This document shows, in pieces, positions 9,788 to 17,918 of a stretch of DNA of 64,000 bases. The stretch covers positions 5,968,001-6,032,000 of the forward strand of contig NZ_AP023257.1 of the NCBI RefSeq assembly GCF_016756595.1. Reading direction: 5' to 3'. Origin of the DNA: Mesorhizobium sp. L-2-11. GTDB taxonomy: Bacteria > Pseudomonadota > Alphaproteobacteria > Rhizobiales > Rhizobiaceae. A program made the position numbers and the translations under genes. Below the pieces are notes generated by a model. It had not been told where the DNA came from. It saw only the letters and a list, made by a program, of their open reading frames with translations, and made no database searches. The number at the start of each line of letters is the position of its first letter. Within the stretch, counting starts at the first letter, position 1.

Positions 9788-10048
9788 ATGAAATTGACAA
9801 TCTCTCCCGCTCAATGCAGGGCAGCACGAGCGCTGATCGCCTGGTCTCAGGATCAACTGGCCGAAGCGGCACATGTTGCAACTGCGACGATCGCCACGTT
9901 TGAGACCGGCAAACGCGTTCCATATCCCAGGACAGTAGATGACATTCGAGAGGCGTTAGAAGCCGCCGGGATCGTGTTCATCGACGAGAATGGCGAAGGC
10001 CCGGGTGTGAGATTGAGGAAAAGCGCAATGACCAACTTGCCGCAATAG
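9788..10048 (+). CDS. Xre-family helix-turn-helix regulator
   Basis: The 86-residue protein has a typical Cro/C1-type HTH: ARALIAWSQDQLAEAAHVATATIATFETGKR, residues about 13-43, then a short C-terminal strand region. It lacks a CI-like cleavage/dimerisation domain. It lies directly upstream of, and in the same direction as, a RexA-like and a RexB-like gene. That repeats the order repressor-rexA-rexB known from phage lambda and suggests it controls that module. Confidence 0.82.
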   Translation: MKLTISPAQCRAARALIAWSQDQLAEAAHVATATIATFETGKRVPYPRTVDDIREALEAAGIVFIDENGEGPGVRLRKSAMTNLPQ

Positions 10049-10180
10049 GCCCCTCTCCCCGGTTCCGTCCGCCAGAATTGTAAAGTATTGCAACGCGCCA
10101 CTACGCCGGGTGGTGCCCTCGCGGAGATTACACTTTTGTGATCATCTGGGGGTCGGTGACGAATCATGGGGGGTTAAAGG

Positions 10181-11227
10181 ATGACTGCCAAAAGATGCAA
10201 AATTCACTATAGGAAGCTTCGGCGTGATAATTCGCAGTTTCCAACGGAGACTTTAAGCGCAAAGATCCGGCAGGCGCTCAATACCAAGAAAGGCAACTCC
10301 CGGATTGCCGAGAGTGTCAAACACCGCATCGCCGATGTGCCTAAAGCGGAGGGATATCAGCGCTTCCTGAACGACTTTCACGAAACAGATGAATATGTCT
10401 TCGGTGACATTTGCCTCTTCTCTCCGGGCGAAATGCAAGCCTTGCTTCAGCTATCAGCAGACCCCGCTCATCCTACCCTCGACGAGGTGATGAAGGCCTG
10501 GGCCATCGCGGAATCAAAGGCGCCGGACGGGCACGAATATCTCCACGGCATCGCGTACTGGTTGGCGGTTGGCGACCATTTCTATCAAATCCAGCACGTC
10601 ACGTTGCAAGCCAAGTCCATGGAGGAATACCTTACCTGGCTACTCCGCGACCAGGCGGGTGTCATCTCGGCAGCCCAGTACGTGGAATTGCAGGCCGAGT
10701 TTGATCGCGACCAAGTCGGTGGTGACCTCGGCGACGTGAAGTCGGTTGAGATTGGCGGTCTTGTGCCCGAAACCGTGCGTCCCGCCTTGCCGGCAATCGC
10801 AACGCCGCAGGTTGTCGATGTCGAAACCCACGAGAGCCTGGGCGAGAAAATTGCGGCCGGCTGGGGGAAGGCCAGGAAGATTATCGATGATCTTCTGGGG
10901 CCGGTGGAGGCGGAAAAGTTGATAGAGTCCATGCCCCCCGATGCAGCGTTGGAAGTTACAGTCAACATCGGATATCGTGCGACCAAGAGGAAATTCGGTA
11001 AGGAGTTTATGGGCAATCTAGCAGCAGGTTTGCGAAACGCGCCGGATGGCGAGTTGAGGGTTCGCGGGCGCGATGGTGAAATCAAAGGTGATGACGCGCG
11101 TCTCTCTGCTGACATGACGGTGCGAAAGATGTCTGATACCAGCGGTCTCCTTGATCTTGAACACGCGCTTTCACAGATGCTCGAAGTCCATCGGCGTTTT
11201 TTGCATGATGGAAAGATTGTCAGTTAG
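10181..11227 (+). CDS. RexA-like soluble protein of a two-gene Abi-type module
   Basis: This 348-residue soluble protein has no named catalytic motif. By eye its layout follows lambda RexA: a short N-terminal strand region (CKIHYRKLRRDN), then a central strand segment near YWLAVGDHFYQIQHV. A C-terminal region follows, with a gene-specific pattern of DDLLGPVEAEKLIESM, EVTVNIGYRATKRKFGKE and a final helix. RexA is a DNA-binding sensor that triggers the membrane protein RexB during superinfection. The next gene is a multi-pass membrane protein. The assignment rests on architecture and gene order and needs a profile search; an unrelated phage moron is the alternative. Confidence 0.5.
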   Translation: MTAKRCKIHYRKLRRDNSQFPTETLSAKIRQALNTKKGNSRIAESVKHRIADVPKAEGYQRFLNDFHETDEYVFGDICLFSPGEMQALLQLSADPAHPTLDEVMKAWAIAESKAPDGHEYLHGIAYWLAVGDHFYQIQHVTLQAKSMEEYLTWLLRDQAGVISAAQYVELQAEFDRDQVGGDLGDVKSVEIGGLVPETVRPALPAIATPQVVDVETHESLGEKIAAGWGKARKIIDDLLGPVEAEKLIESMPPDAALEVTVNIGYRATKRKFGKEFMGNLAAGLRNAPDGELRVRGRDGEIKGDDARLSADMTVRKMSDTSGLLDLEHALSQMLEVHRRFLHDGKIVS

Positions 11228-11244
11228 CCCCCATATTTAAGCAA

Positions 11245-11817
11245 ATGAACATACGTTGGAGCCATATCGTCCTTCCCCTTGCCGGCGCAATAGCTGCGGC
11301 GGAGCTTGGATCTGTGGCTTTTTGGGAAGCGGCTAAACCTTCGCTTCTGACTGCATTGTCGGTTATCGCGGCAGGCGTTCTTGTTCGGTTGGCTCGGGGC
11401 CTGCCGTTCAGCAATCCTGATCAGTTTGAACTTGGCGAAGTCCGGCTTATTGCGGCGGCGATAAAGCAGTCGATCCGCGCTCTTCGCGCACTGATCGGCG
11501 TTGTCTTTTTGGCCATGGGTTCGCTGGTTTTCGCGAAAGCACTAGGCGCGGCTTTGACGTCTGCCGCTTTCATTCCTCCGAAAGTCCTCCCCTACGTGGA
11601 GCCAGGAGTGTCCGCCGTCGTAGGCTTCCTGCTTACGTACGTCTTTGTTCGCATTTTTTCTGTGATCAAAGGCGACGTCAGCTTGGTTGATCTTCAATCG
11701 GAGCTGTTGGTCAAATCAGTCGAACGAAAGCAGGCGGAGCGCTTTGATAAGTCGCTAAAGCAATCCGATACGCCACCGATGAAAATTCCGGAAGGCTACG
11801 GGAAGATCATTCAATAG
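11245..11817 (+). CDS. RexB-like four-helix membrane protein
   Basis: The 190-residue product has about four hydrophobic segments, near residues 7-25, 32-50, 80-100 and 118-140, followed by a cytoplasmic-looking charged tail with EKKQ/ERKQ-type residues. Lambda RexB is likewise a four-helix inner-membrane protein that depolarises the cell when activated by RexA. The start lies 17 bases after the RexA-like stop, so the two are co-transcribed. Function as an abortive-infection effector is inferred from the pairing. Confidence 0.5.
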   Translation: MNIRWSHIVLPLAGAIAAAELGSVAFWEAAKPSLLTALSVIAAGVLVRLARGLPFSNPDQFELGEVRLIAAAIKQSIRALRALIGVVFLAMGSLVFAKALGAALTSAAFIPPKVLPYVEPGVSAVVGFLLTYVFVRIFSVIKGDVSLVDLQSELLVKSVERKQAERFDKSLKQSDTPPMKIPEGYGKIIQ

Positions 11818-12628
11818 CATTCGGCTGCTGGCTCGACCTTTGGCGCGAAGAGGGCCATGTCGCGCTGGCCGATGGCGCCATGGGAAGATTCCCGTGGGCC
11901 CAAATTCTTCAGGCGCTGCTTGCTCCCGTGATCGCTCTGGCCGTAGGTTTATAGCGCGAGCATGCGACCGAAACCGGCCGAGAACCCACCTTCGCCCTTC
12001 ACCCGTCTGCCCAATACTTTAAGGCGGGCGAAGATCTCGGCCGAGCCGAAGCGAAGGCGAGGCCGAGGCTGGAGGCCGTTGGCAGCGCCTGCCGTCATCC
12101 AGCCAGTGTTAGGGGAACCGTTGCCCACGCCGCCGGTGCCTGTCGAGACTTCGACGCCATAGGTCACATTGAACAAGCGCGCCGCATCTAGGTCGCTAAA
12201 ACGTTTACCCGAATCAGAACGATACTGTCGGGGCTGCTTTCGGCACTTCTGGATGCCTATTTTCCCCTGAAAAAACAATGTCAAGAAAGTTCTACACAGA
12301 ATGCAGCGGCCTGTGGATAACTCGCTAATTGCATGAAATCGCGTCACCTTTTGGCAGATTGGGACCAAAAGGCGAACAAAATCGCCTGTGCAGCACACTG
12401 TCGGGTGCTTGACTGGGAAGTCGGCGTCATCATGATCGATAGTTGATGGTGATCGAAAGGAAGCCGTCGCGGTTTTGCACCCCAGCGACGGCCCTCCCCG
12501 AAAATCACTTCCTGCAAATCTTTCCCAAGGCGCAGGAGGCGGCTCTTGTCAAGCGTGGACACACTGTCCGGTACGGCGCCGTTGGTCAAGCCTTGGGTCA
12601 AATCCAAAGCCTGGAAAGGCCCAATGGT

Positions 12629-12829
12629 ATGACCGAAATGCAACTTCAAACTAAATCCCTCACCTACGAAGATGCCATCGAAGTGTGGCGACTTCATAGT
12701 CAAGGGTGGTTCCAGCATCGGATAGCGGCAAGGTTCAATGTAAACCCTGGCCGAATCAATGAGGTGTTGAAAGAGCACAAACACCGTGGCAGCCGCGTCG
12801 ACGCTGCGGAACCTGGGAGGGCCGCATAA
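12629..12829 (+). CDS. Small HTH-containing hypothetical protein
   Basis: Starting at the internal ATG at 12629, the 66-residue product has a helix-turn-helix-like core: TYEDAIEVWRLHSQGWFQHRIAARFNVNPGRINEVL. This resembles small resolvase-type HTH proteins found on rhizobial phages and plasmids. The upstream extension in the same frame has unrelated composition and no good start. The stop runs directly into the next start (TAAATG), so the two are translationally coupled. Confidence 0.6.
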   Translation: MTEMQLQTKSLTYEDAIEVWRLHSQGWFQHRIAARFNVNPGRINEVLKEHKHRGSRVDAAEPGRAA

Positions 12830-13039
12830 ATGGCGGACCGTCCGTTTCCATCGTTTTGGCTCTACAAGGATGCGCGTGGTGAGTGGCGTTGGACGTTTCA
12901 CGCCACCAACCGCGAACCGATTGCTGTATCCAGCGAGGGTTATGTCCGCAAGGCAGACTGTAGGCATGGCATCGATCTGATAGCGGTCGGCACCAACTGG
13001 CCGGTCTGGTCGCCCATCGACCAGGTCAACATGCCCTAA
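12830..13039 (+). CDS. DUF1508 (YegP-like) small protein
   Basis: The 69-residue product fits the DUF1508/YegP fold. The FWLYKDARGEWRWTFHA strand segment is followed by SSEGYVRKADCRHGI, which corresponds to the family's S-E-x-Y-x-x-K-x-x-x-x-x-G-I pattern. One repeat unit is present. Family members are small proteins of unknown function. The gene follows the HTH gene without a gap and is followed by a terminator-like hairpin. Confidence 0.72.
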   Translation: MADRPFPSFWLYKDARGEWRWTFHATNREPIAVSSEGYVRKADCRHGIDLIAVGTNWPVWSPIDQVNMP

Positions 13040-13041
13040 GA

Positions 13042-13092
13042 CAAAAAAAAGAAACACGTGCGCCTGGCGATTTCGCTGGGCGCACGTTTCCC
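13042..13092. terminator. Hairpin terminator after the DUF1508 gene
   Basis: A run of A (13042-13050) is followed by the stem ACGTGCGCC (13056-13064) and GGCGCACGT (13079-13087) and then TTTCCCTT. The layout can terminate transcription from the plus-strand HTH/DUF1508 pair and, with the A-run read as U on the other strand, leftward transcription as well. Confidence 0.6.
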
Positions 13093-13296
13093 TTCACCCG
13101 TCTCCCCAATATTTCAGGCGGGCGTAGACCTCGACCGAGCCGAAGCCGAAGGCGAGGCCGAGGCCATCCGCCTGGGTCGCCGTGGTCCGATATTCGAGGC
13201 GATGAGAAAGAGGCGGACTTGACTCAGCAAGGCGCGAGGCACCTGGTCGAGTTCAATATCGAGGATGCAGCATAGATTGCTGCAGGACCAAAAGCG

Positions 13297-13328
13297 AAAA
13301 GGCCGCGCCCTTCGCCGGTCGGCTTTTT
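13297..13328 (-). terminator. Terminator of the leftward late operon
   Basis: Immediately after the last leftward tail-cluster gene (stop at 13358), AAAAGGCCG (13297-13305) pairs with CGGCTTTT (13320-13327). On the minus strand the hairpin is followed by a T-rich stretch. The position fits the end of the 18.9-13.4 kb operon. Confidence 0.55.
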
Positions 13329-13357
13329 CCTTTACGTCGCCGGTCCGCGCTCTTCTT

Positions 13358-13897
13358 TCAACGCTTCAACGCCGCGCGAACCGTAGACCCGTCCGCGCTG
13401 CCATCTTCGGCAGGTGCCCTTGTCAAGGAGGGGTTTTCCACCTCGAACTTGGCATTCCGAGCCTCTGTGAAGCTCTTCCAAGAGGAGGCTTCCCCGCGAG
13501 CTGCCGACGGGCGTGCGAGGCCGGCAACGTTGATCCCACCGGCTGACAGACGCATCGCCTCATAGGCTTCGGCGTTCACCACCGTGCCGCCCAGGTGACC
13601 GGCCACAAAGGACGCGACGTCAGCTGTCGCCATGTCCGGATTGCTCATTGCCAAATCGAACGCAGCCGCCATACGGGCGCCATCGCCCTTGATGCCGGGA
13701 GAATTAAAAACCGCCGCGACACGATCATTCACCGCTTTGCGCCCGACCTTGAAGGCTGAAGCGTAAGCCTCGTCGACGCTTGCCGGGCTCTCGGTCGATC
13801 CATTTGGAGGACATCCAAAGTAGCTCGCCTCAACCGAGCCGTCATCGGTCGGTGCAAGTATCGCCTCACGAATTGCCGCTAACATGCTATTTGCCAT
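13358..13897 (-). CDS. Phage-related protein resembling the C-terminal part of head-maturation proteases
   Basis: The 179-residue protein has a central Ala-rich helical region (VNDRVAAVFNSPGIKGDGARMAAAFDLAMSN). This resembles the tail region that follows the protease domain in S49/ClpP-type prohead proteases, but no catalytic Ser-Lys segment is present. It begins MANSMLAAIREAILAP, so it looks like an independently expressed scaffold-like piece or the remains of one. It is the last gene of the leftward operon. Confidence 0.5.
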   Translation of the reverse strand: MANSMLAAIREAILAPTDDGSVEASYFGCPPNGSTESPASVDEAYASAFKVGRKAVNDRVAAVFNSPGIKGDGARMAAAFDLAMSNPDMATADVASFVAGHLGGTVVNAEAYEAMRLSAGGINVAGLARPSAARGEASSWKSFTEARNAKFEVENPSLTRAPAEDGSADGSTVRAALKR

Positions 13898-13924
13898 TGG
13901 TCGTCACGCTCCTCTTTTTGAAGT

Positions 13925-14479
13925 TCAGGCGTCCGCCGGCTCCATTCCGAGCTCTTTGTCGGGGGCCAGCAGAATGGCGGGGTTGGCGTCTTCGCGGCGT
14001 GACACGCTGGCGCCGAGCCCGCGCTCCAGCTCACGACAGGCGACTTCCTCGGCAATTTCCGTCGACAGGATATCGGCGTCGATTTTCGCCAGCTGTGCCG
14101 AGCGAGCCTCGGGCGAGATGCCATCGCTCGGCAAGGTCGCCAGAATCCCCGCCTTCAGCCGGCCGGCGTCGAAAGCAGCTAGCACGCCGAAAGGATCCTC
14201 GACTAAGGCGTGCTTCAGATCGGCGCTCAAACTGCCCCGATAGAGCATAAATTCCCCGCGCACGAGCGCCGGAAAATGCAACGGCCTGCGATCCAGAGCT
14301 GCGGCGATCTCCTTGTCGATTTCCCGCTCCATCGTGGCGCGATCGTTGGGCGTGAACTCAACATTGTGACGCTTGGATTGCAGGTCGGTGATCCTGTCGC
14401 GAAGTGCGTCCAGGTCGGAGCGAGCGGCGCGGACCGTGCGGTCGAGCGTCGCCAGAGCGGTTTTGAAGATGCCTTTCAT
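13925..14479 (-). CDS. Hypothetical protein of the tail operon
   Basis: A 184-residue, mostly helical and charged protein, beginning MKGIFKTALATLDRTVRAARSD and containing an internal coiled-coil-like segment (LRDRITDLQSKRHN). No domain is recognised. It overlaps the upstream gene by four bases (ATGA) and belongs to the leftward operon. A structural or accessory phage role is suggested only by position. Confidence 0.55.
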   Translation of the reverse strand: MKGIFKTALATLDRTVRAARSDLDALRDRITDLQSKRHNVEFTPNDRATMEREIDKEIAAALDRRPLHFPALVRGEFMLYRGSLSADLKHALVEDPFGVLAAFDAGRLKAGILATLPSDGISPEARSAQLAKIDADILSTEIAEEVACRELERGLGASVSRREDANPAILLAPDKELGMEPADA

Positions 14480-14898
14480 TGACGGTTACCCCCGTTGGCG
14501 TCGCCGGGCGCCGCTGCCGCCTGCGGGCTCGAACCGGGTCCGCTCGCCGGAAACGAATGACCGGGCTCGCCCGGCAGGAAGAATGATGACCCACGCCGCG
14601 GAGCTGCATACTCTTCGCAACGCGAAGAGACCTGTTTCAGGTGGTGCCAACTCTCTGACAGTTGGTCCTTTTTGTCTTTCAGGCGCCCGATCTCGGCCTC
14701 GAGCTTTTCGATCTCGGGCTGGTGCTCCTCAGCAAACCCTTTCTGGTGAGCATACCGCGCGACACGCTGCTTGAGCGCGAAGAGCTTTTGCCGAGCTTCT
14801 CGCTCTGCTTCGCTGGCATTCATGAGCACCGCGTGCGCGCCGTCGGCCGCTGCGGTGATCGTGGCCAGCCTCTCCGGGTCGATTGAGAATTTTTGCAT
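14476..14898 (-). CDS. Coiled-coil hypothetical protein of the tail operon
   Basis: From the ATG at 14898 the 140-residue product starts MQKFSIDPERLATI. It contains a long coiled coil (about residues 25-95, with EKLEAEIGRLKDKKDQL) and ends in a Gly/Pro/Ala-rich tail. Upstream in-frame residues are Arg/Cys-rich and unlikely to be translated. It overlaps the following gene by four bases. No function is assigned. Confidence 0.55.
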   Translation of the reverse strand: MQKFSIDPERLATITAAADGAHAVLMNASEAEREARQKLFALKQRVARYAHQKGFAEEHQPEIEKLEAEIGRLKDKKDQLSESWHHLKQVSSRCEEYAAPRRGSSFFLPGEPGHSFPASGPGSSPQAAAAPGDANGGNRQ

Positions 14899-14987
14899 CT
14901 GACGACTGCCGTTTTTGATTTTGAAAGATGGGCTAAAGCATCGGCGCTTTGGCCGCGCGGCGCATCCGAAATGCAGAAAAATGCAGT

Positions 14988-15386
14988 TCACAGATCGTAG
15001 TCGAGATCGTCCATGATCTGGCGCTCGGAAACAGGCCGGATGTTAGAGCGGCTGAGCCGCTGGAAATAGTCCGCGATGGTTCCGGCCGGCGCATCGTCCC
15101 TGGCAGCGGCACTACGCCATTCGACCGCCATGAGGCGCGCCGCCGTCGTGCGCGGCGTGTTTGGGTAGAAGTTTTGCCAGATGCGCCTCAGCGCCGTTCT
15201 GCGAATAAGACGCGGGTCTGGCTGCCGGTCATCGTCCGATTCGACGATGTCGCGAAGCATGAGCATCAACCAGAGCGCCTCGCCCCGGTCGACCGGCCTG
15301 TCGGCCGCAATGAAGTCGGCGAGACGGCGAAGCCTATCGGCCGCTTCGATCAAACCCTGGTCGACCGGCGCACCCATTTCGCTCAA
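14988..15386 (-). CDS. Hypothetical protein of the tail operon
   Basis: A 132-residue helical protein with acidic ends; a typical segment is RGEALWLMLMLRDIVESDDD, followed by a basic region (RLIRRTALRRIWQNFYP). There is no signal peptide and no known domain. It is spaced 89 bases from the next gene downstream. The length and compact helical composition fit small phage or island proteins of unknown role. Confidence 0.55.
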   Translation of the reverse strand: MSEMGAPVDQGLIEAADRLRRLADFIAADRPVDRGEALWLMLMLRDIVESDDDRQPDPRLIRRTALRRIWQNFYPNTPRTTAARLMAVEWRSAAARDDAPAGTIADYFQRLSRSNIRPVSERQIMDDLDYDL

Positions 15387-15455
15387 GCCTTGGTGGGGAG
15401 AGGCTTACCCCCCGCCCCCCATAAGATTCTGAGCCACGCCCGCAAAGTATCGCCT

Positions 15456-15764
15456 TTAGACATCGACAAGACAGGGCTCCAGCGCGCCGCCAAGCACGTA
15501 CACCACGCCGCCTTCCATCTCGCCGGCAATGCCGCCCTGAGCCTTCACCGCCGCCACGCCGGCCGCGCTGAGCGCGCCGGTCGCCAGGGCGAGACTTTCC
15601 CCGCACCGATCGCACATCGTGCACCATTCGCCTTTCTCGCGATGCCAGGCGCCCATGACGTGGCCGCGCGCGGTTGCCCGGCGCGTAGCGAGACCGACCT
15701 CATCGGCGGAAGGGATGTTCTGTTGCGGAACATCCCTCTTCCCTTGACCACCGTGTTGCTGCAC
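15456..15764 (-). CDS. Small protein with CxxCxxC zinc-knuckle-like motif
   Basis: The C-terminal half is convincing: residues after about 35 read GAWHREKGEWCTMCDRCGES. This is a Cys-rich knuckle, followed by an Ala/Gly-rich hydrophobic segment. The N-terminal part and the start codon are uncertain, and an internal Met upstream of the Cys motif (MGAWHREK) is an alternative start. It lies in the leftward operon downstream of the tape measure gene. Function is unknown. Confidence 0.45.
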   Translation of the reverse strand: MQQHGGQGKRDVPQQNIPSADEVGLATRRATARGHVMGAWHREKGEWCTMCDRCGESLALATGALSAAGVAAVKAQGGIAGEMEGGVVYVLGGALEPCLVDV

Positions 15765-15917
15765 GTCGCCATTCTTCTGTGCGGCATCGTATTCGTCAGC
15801 CAGTCGCCGCTTGGCACCGGCCTCGATGCGGCTTGCGCCGTGGCGAGGCTCAACGCCGGCAGCAAGGGCGCTGGCGCCGACGGTGAAGGCCGAGGCGGGC
15901 CGACAAGCGATATCCTC

Positions 15918-16136
15918 TTACGCATCGACCCCCGCGCCCCCGTCCGCCAGGTGCGCAGCGACCTCCTGCCAAAGATCCGCGATGCGATTGCTGGCTTCGG
16001 CGATCATCAGCCGGCGGAACAGCCGCTCCTCCCGGTCCTCGATCTCGGCCATGGCGCAAGCGATCGTGACCAACTCCGTGTGTTCCTCACCGATCCGCCG
16101 AAACCTCTGCGACAGGAATTCGCCGTCGATCGCCAT
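15918..16136 (-). CDS. Small acidic helical protein after the tape measure gene
   Basis: This 72-residue protein (MAIDGEFLSQRFRRIGEEH...) is entirely helical and acidic, with no known domain. It starts 15 bases after the tape measure stop in the same operon. Small genes in this position often encode tail or lysis accessories, but nothing in the sequence decides that here. Confidence 0.5.
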   Translation of the reverse strand: MAIDGEFLSQRFRRIGEEHTELVTIACAMAEIEDREERLFRRLMIAEASNRIADLWQEVAAHLADGGAGVDA

Positions 16137-16151
16137 TTGCGCGGCTCCCTT

Positions 16152-17918
16152 TTAGAAGTCTCTCGCATCGCCCCTGCCGGCATTGCTCTTGCCGGTATTA
16201 GCTCTGACGTCGTTCAGCTGCCATCTGCTGTTCGGCTGCGCAATCGGTACCGGCCGAACGTTGGCGTTGAACTCGGCCGCGAGCTGCGCGCCCATACCGG
16301 CGATCATCTTTGCAAATGCATTGCCGGCCTGCTGGCCGCCGCTGGCGATCTTGTCCTCGAGCTCCGCGCCGACGGGAGCAAACCAGTCGCCAGCCGGAGA
16401 CGAACCACCGTCCGCACCAGGCGGGCGCGACCAGGCGCTTTCCGGCCGATAGGAAGATCCTCGGCCGCCGTGGCCTGGCTTGCTGTGCACCACAGGACCG
16501 AGAGGACCTCCCAACGGCACGGGTATCGGTACCCCATTGGCGTCTACGCCCGCGCCGAAAGTCGTCTCGCGTGGCAAGCCGGCGCGCCGCGAATCGCCGT
16601 ATTGCTTGTAGGCAGCGGCCGAGCGGCGCTCTTCCTCAGTTCGATAGCCGCCGATCCGGGCCATCTGCTGCTTGTCTTCGTCGCCGTGTATGATGCCCCA
16701 GGCGGTGCGCGCGGCGAACCCGTGCACGCCGCTTTTTTCGAGACCGGCATTGACCGCGTTCATGTATCCGATCGAGTCGACGACATATTTCAGGCCGTCG
16801 ATGATGCCCAGCGAAGCCGATAACTCCCCGGCTTGAATCTGCAGCTCGCTCATCGTCTGTTTGATCTGGTCAAGACCGGCCTGCGTGTTCTTCAGCAGCT
16901 GTGCATTGTTGCGATCGATCACACCAGGCGCATTCGCCGCGATCTCCTTTTGGGCGGCAAGGATCTCGTCATATTTGGTGAGGATCACCGTTGCGGCCTG
17001 GCGGGCTTCCTTGTCGCCAAAAATCTGGCCCAGCCGATCCGCCTTGCCGCCGGTGGCCTCCATCAAAATATCGTGCATCACCTTGAGCATGTCCTCGCCA
17101 TTTTCGCGCGCGGCTGACATGCGTTTCAGAAAGCCTCCGCTGATTTTTTCGAGCCGCTTCTCGACGTCCGGGCTGGAAAGCTTTTCGAGGAAATCGCCGA
17201 CTGACGTGGCGGCCTCACCCACGGTGCCGGTATAGTTCGCCATAGTCTCGAGCAATGCGACCATCCGCAGTGCGCCCTCGTTCCCCTGGAACCCCTGCTT
17301 GGCCGCCGACGGCAGCAGCGAGGGAAGGAAGCGCGCCATGTCCGGCGCCTCGAATTTGCCGGCCGAGCTGCCGGCGGCGATGATCGAGAAGAACTTCTCG
17401 GCGTCCTTCGTCGTCAAGCCGAGCGACAGCCTCGCCGTGTTCCAACTGTTCACGACATCCTCGCCCGACGCGCCGAGCGCCTGCTGCGACTTGGTAAGCA
17501 AGTCCAGATGATTGCGGATATCCGTCAGGCTGGCGCCGGCGGCCGCGTAGGCGCCGACCGTCTCCATCACCTGGTCGGACTGCAAGGCATAGGCTTTGGC
17601 GAAGTGGTTCACGTCCTGATACAGGCCCTGCATTTCTTCGCGGGACGCGCCTAGGGTGAGGCCGATTCGCGTCAGCTGTCGCTCGACCGAGGCAAACTCC
17701 TTGATCGATTGCGTGACAGCGTAGCCGGCCACCGCCGGGCCAAGAAAGCGGCTGACGGGCATGGCCGACATCGTGCGGCTGATCAGGGTTTGCGCCTTGT
17801 TGAAGGCGAGCGCTTTGCGCTCGACCTGGTTGAGCTTGGCGCCCATCTTGTCAAACGCTCCCATCGGGCCCAGCTTGGCGGAGAGCCGCATCACGGCTTC
17901 GATCGTACGGTTGCTCAT
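16152..17918 (-). CDS. Phage tail tape measure protein (TP901-type)
   Basis: The 588-residue protein sets the length of a phage tail and acts in assembly around the tail tube. The N-terminal two thirds carry the TP901-type core with repeats typical of the family: SVERQLTRIGLTLGASREEM, FAKAYALQSDQVMETVGAYAAAGA and an LGLTTKDAEKFFSIIAAGS block. The C-terminal region is Gly/Pro/Arg-rich. At 588 residues it is on the short side, implying a short tail or a shortened gene. Its ATG overlaps the stop of the frameshifted tail chaperone product, as in many siphophage and myophage tail operons. Confidence 0.88.
   Translation of the reverse strand: MSNRTIEAVMRLSAKLGPMGAFDKMGAKLNQVERKALAFNKAQTLISRTMSAMPVSRFLGPAVAGYAVTQSIKEFASVERQLTRIGLTLGASREEMQGLYQDVNHFAKAYALQSDQVMETVGAYAAAGASLTDIRNHLDLLTKSQQALGASGEDVVNSWNTARLSLGLTTKDAEKFFSIIAAGSSAGKFEAPDMARFLPSLLPSAAKQGFQGNEGALRMVALLETMANYTGTVGEAATSVGDFLEKLSSPDVEKRLEKISGGFLKRMSAARENGEDMLKVMHDILMEATGGKADRLGQIFGDKEARQAATVILTKYDEILAAQKEIAANAPGVIDRNNAQLLKNTQAGLDQIKQTMSELQIQAGELSASLGIIDGLKYVVDSIGYMNAVNAGLEKSGVHGFAARTAWGIIHGDEDKQQMARIGGYRTEEERRSAAAYKQYGDSRRAGLPRETTFGAGVDANGVPIPVPLGGPLGPVVHSKPGHGGRGSSYRPESAWSRPPGADGGSSPAGDWFAPVGAELEDKIASGGQQAGNAFAKMIAGMGAQLAAEFNANVRPVPIAQPNSRWQLNDVRANTGKSNAGRGDARDF

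Larger units (their letters stand above)
11825..13270. other. Decayed phage structural DNA with two related C-terminal remnants
   Basis: Apart from the HTH/DUF1508 pair this stretch holds only fragments. On the plus strand 11825-11953 encodes the end of a protein finishing FPWAQILQALLAPVIALAVGL. On the minus strand two related C-terminal ends occur: near 11970-12180 (FGSAEIFARLK) and near 13091-13200 (FGFGSVEVYARLKYWGDG, stop at about 13090). These look like remnants of a phage tail-associated protein present in two diverged copies. No intact start or full frame is visible. Confidence 0.5.

Noticed and set aside
15545-15925. 126-codon minus-strand ORF
   Set aside because: It overlaps the Cys-motif gene in another frame and has Arg/Pro/Ser-rich shadow composition; not convincing without homologues.
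14949-16823. 624-codon plus-strand ORF across the tail operon
   Set aside because: It runs antisense through several well-supported leftward genes and has Arg-rich shadow composition.
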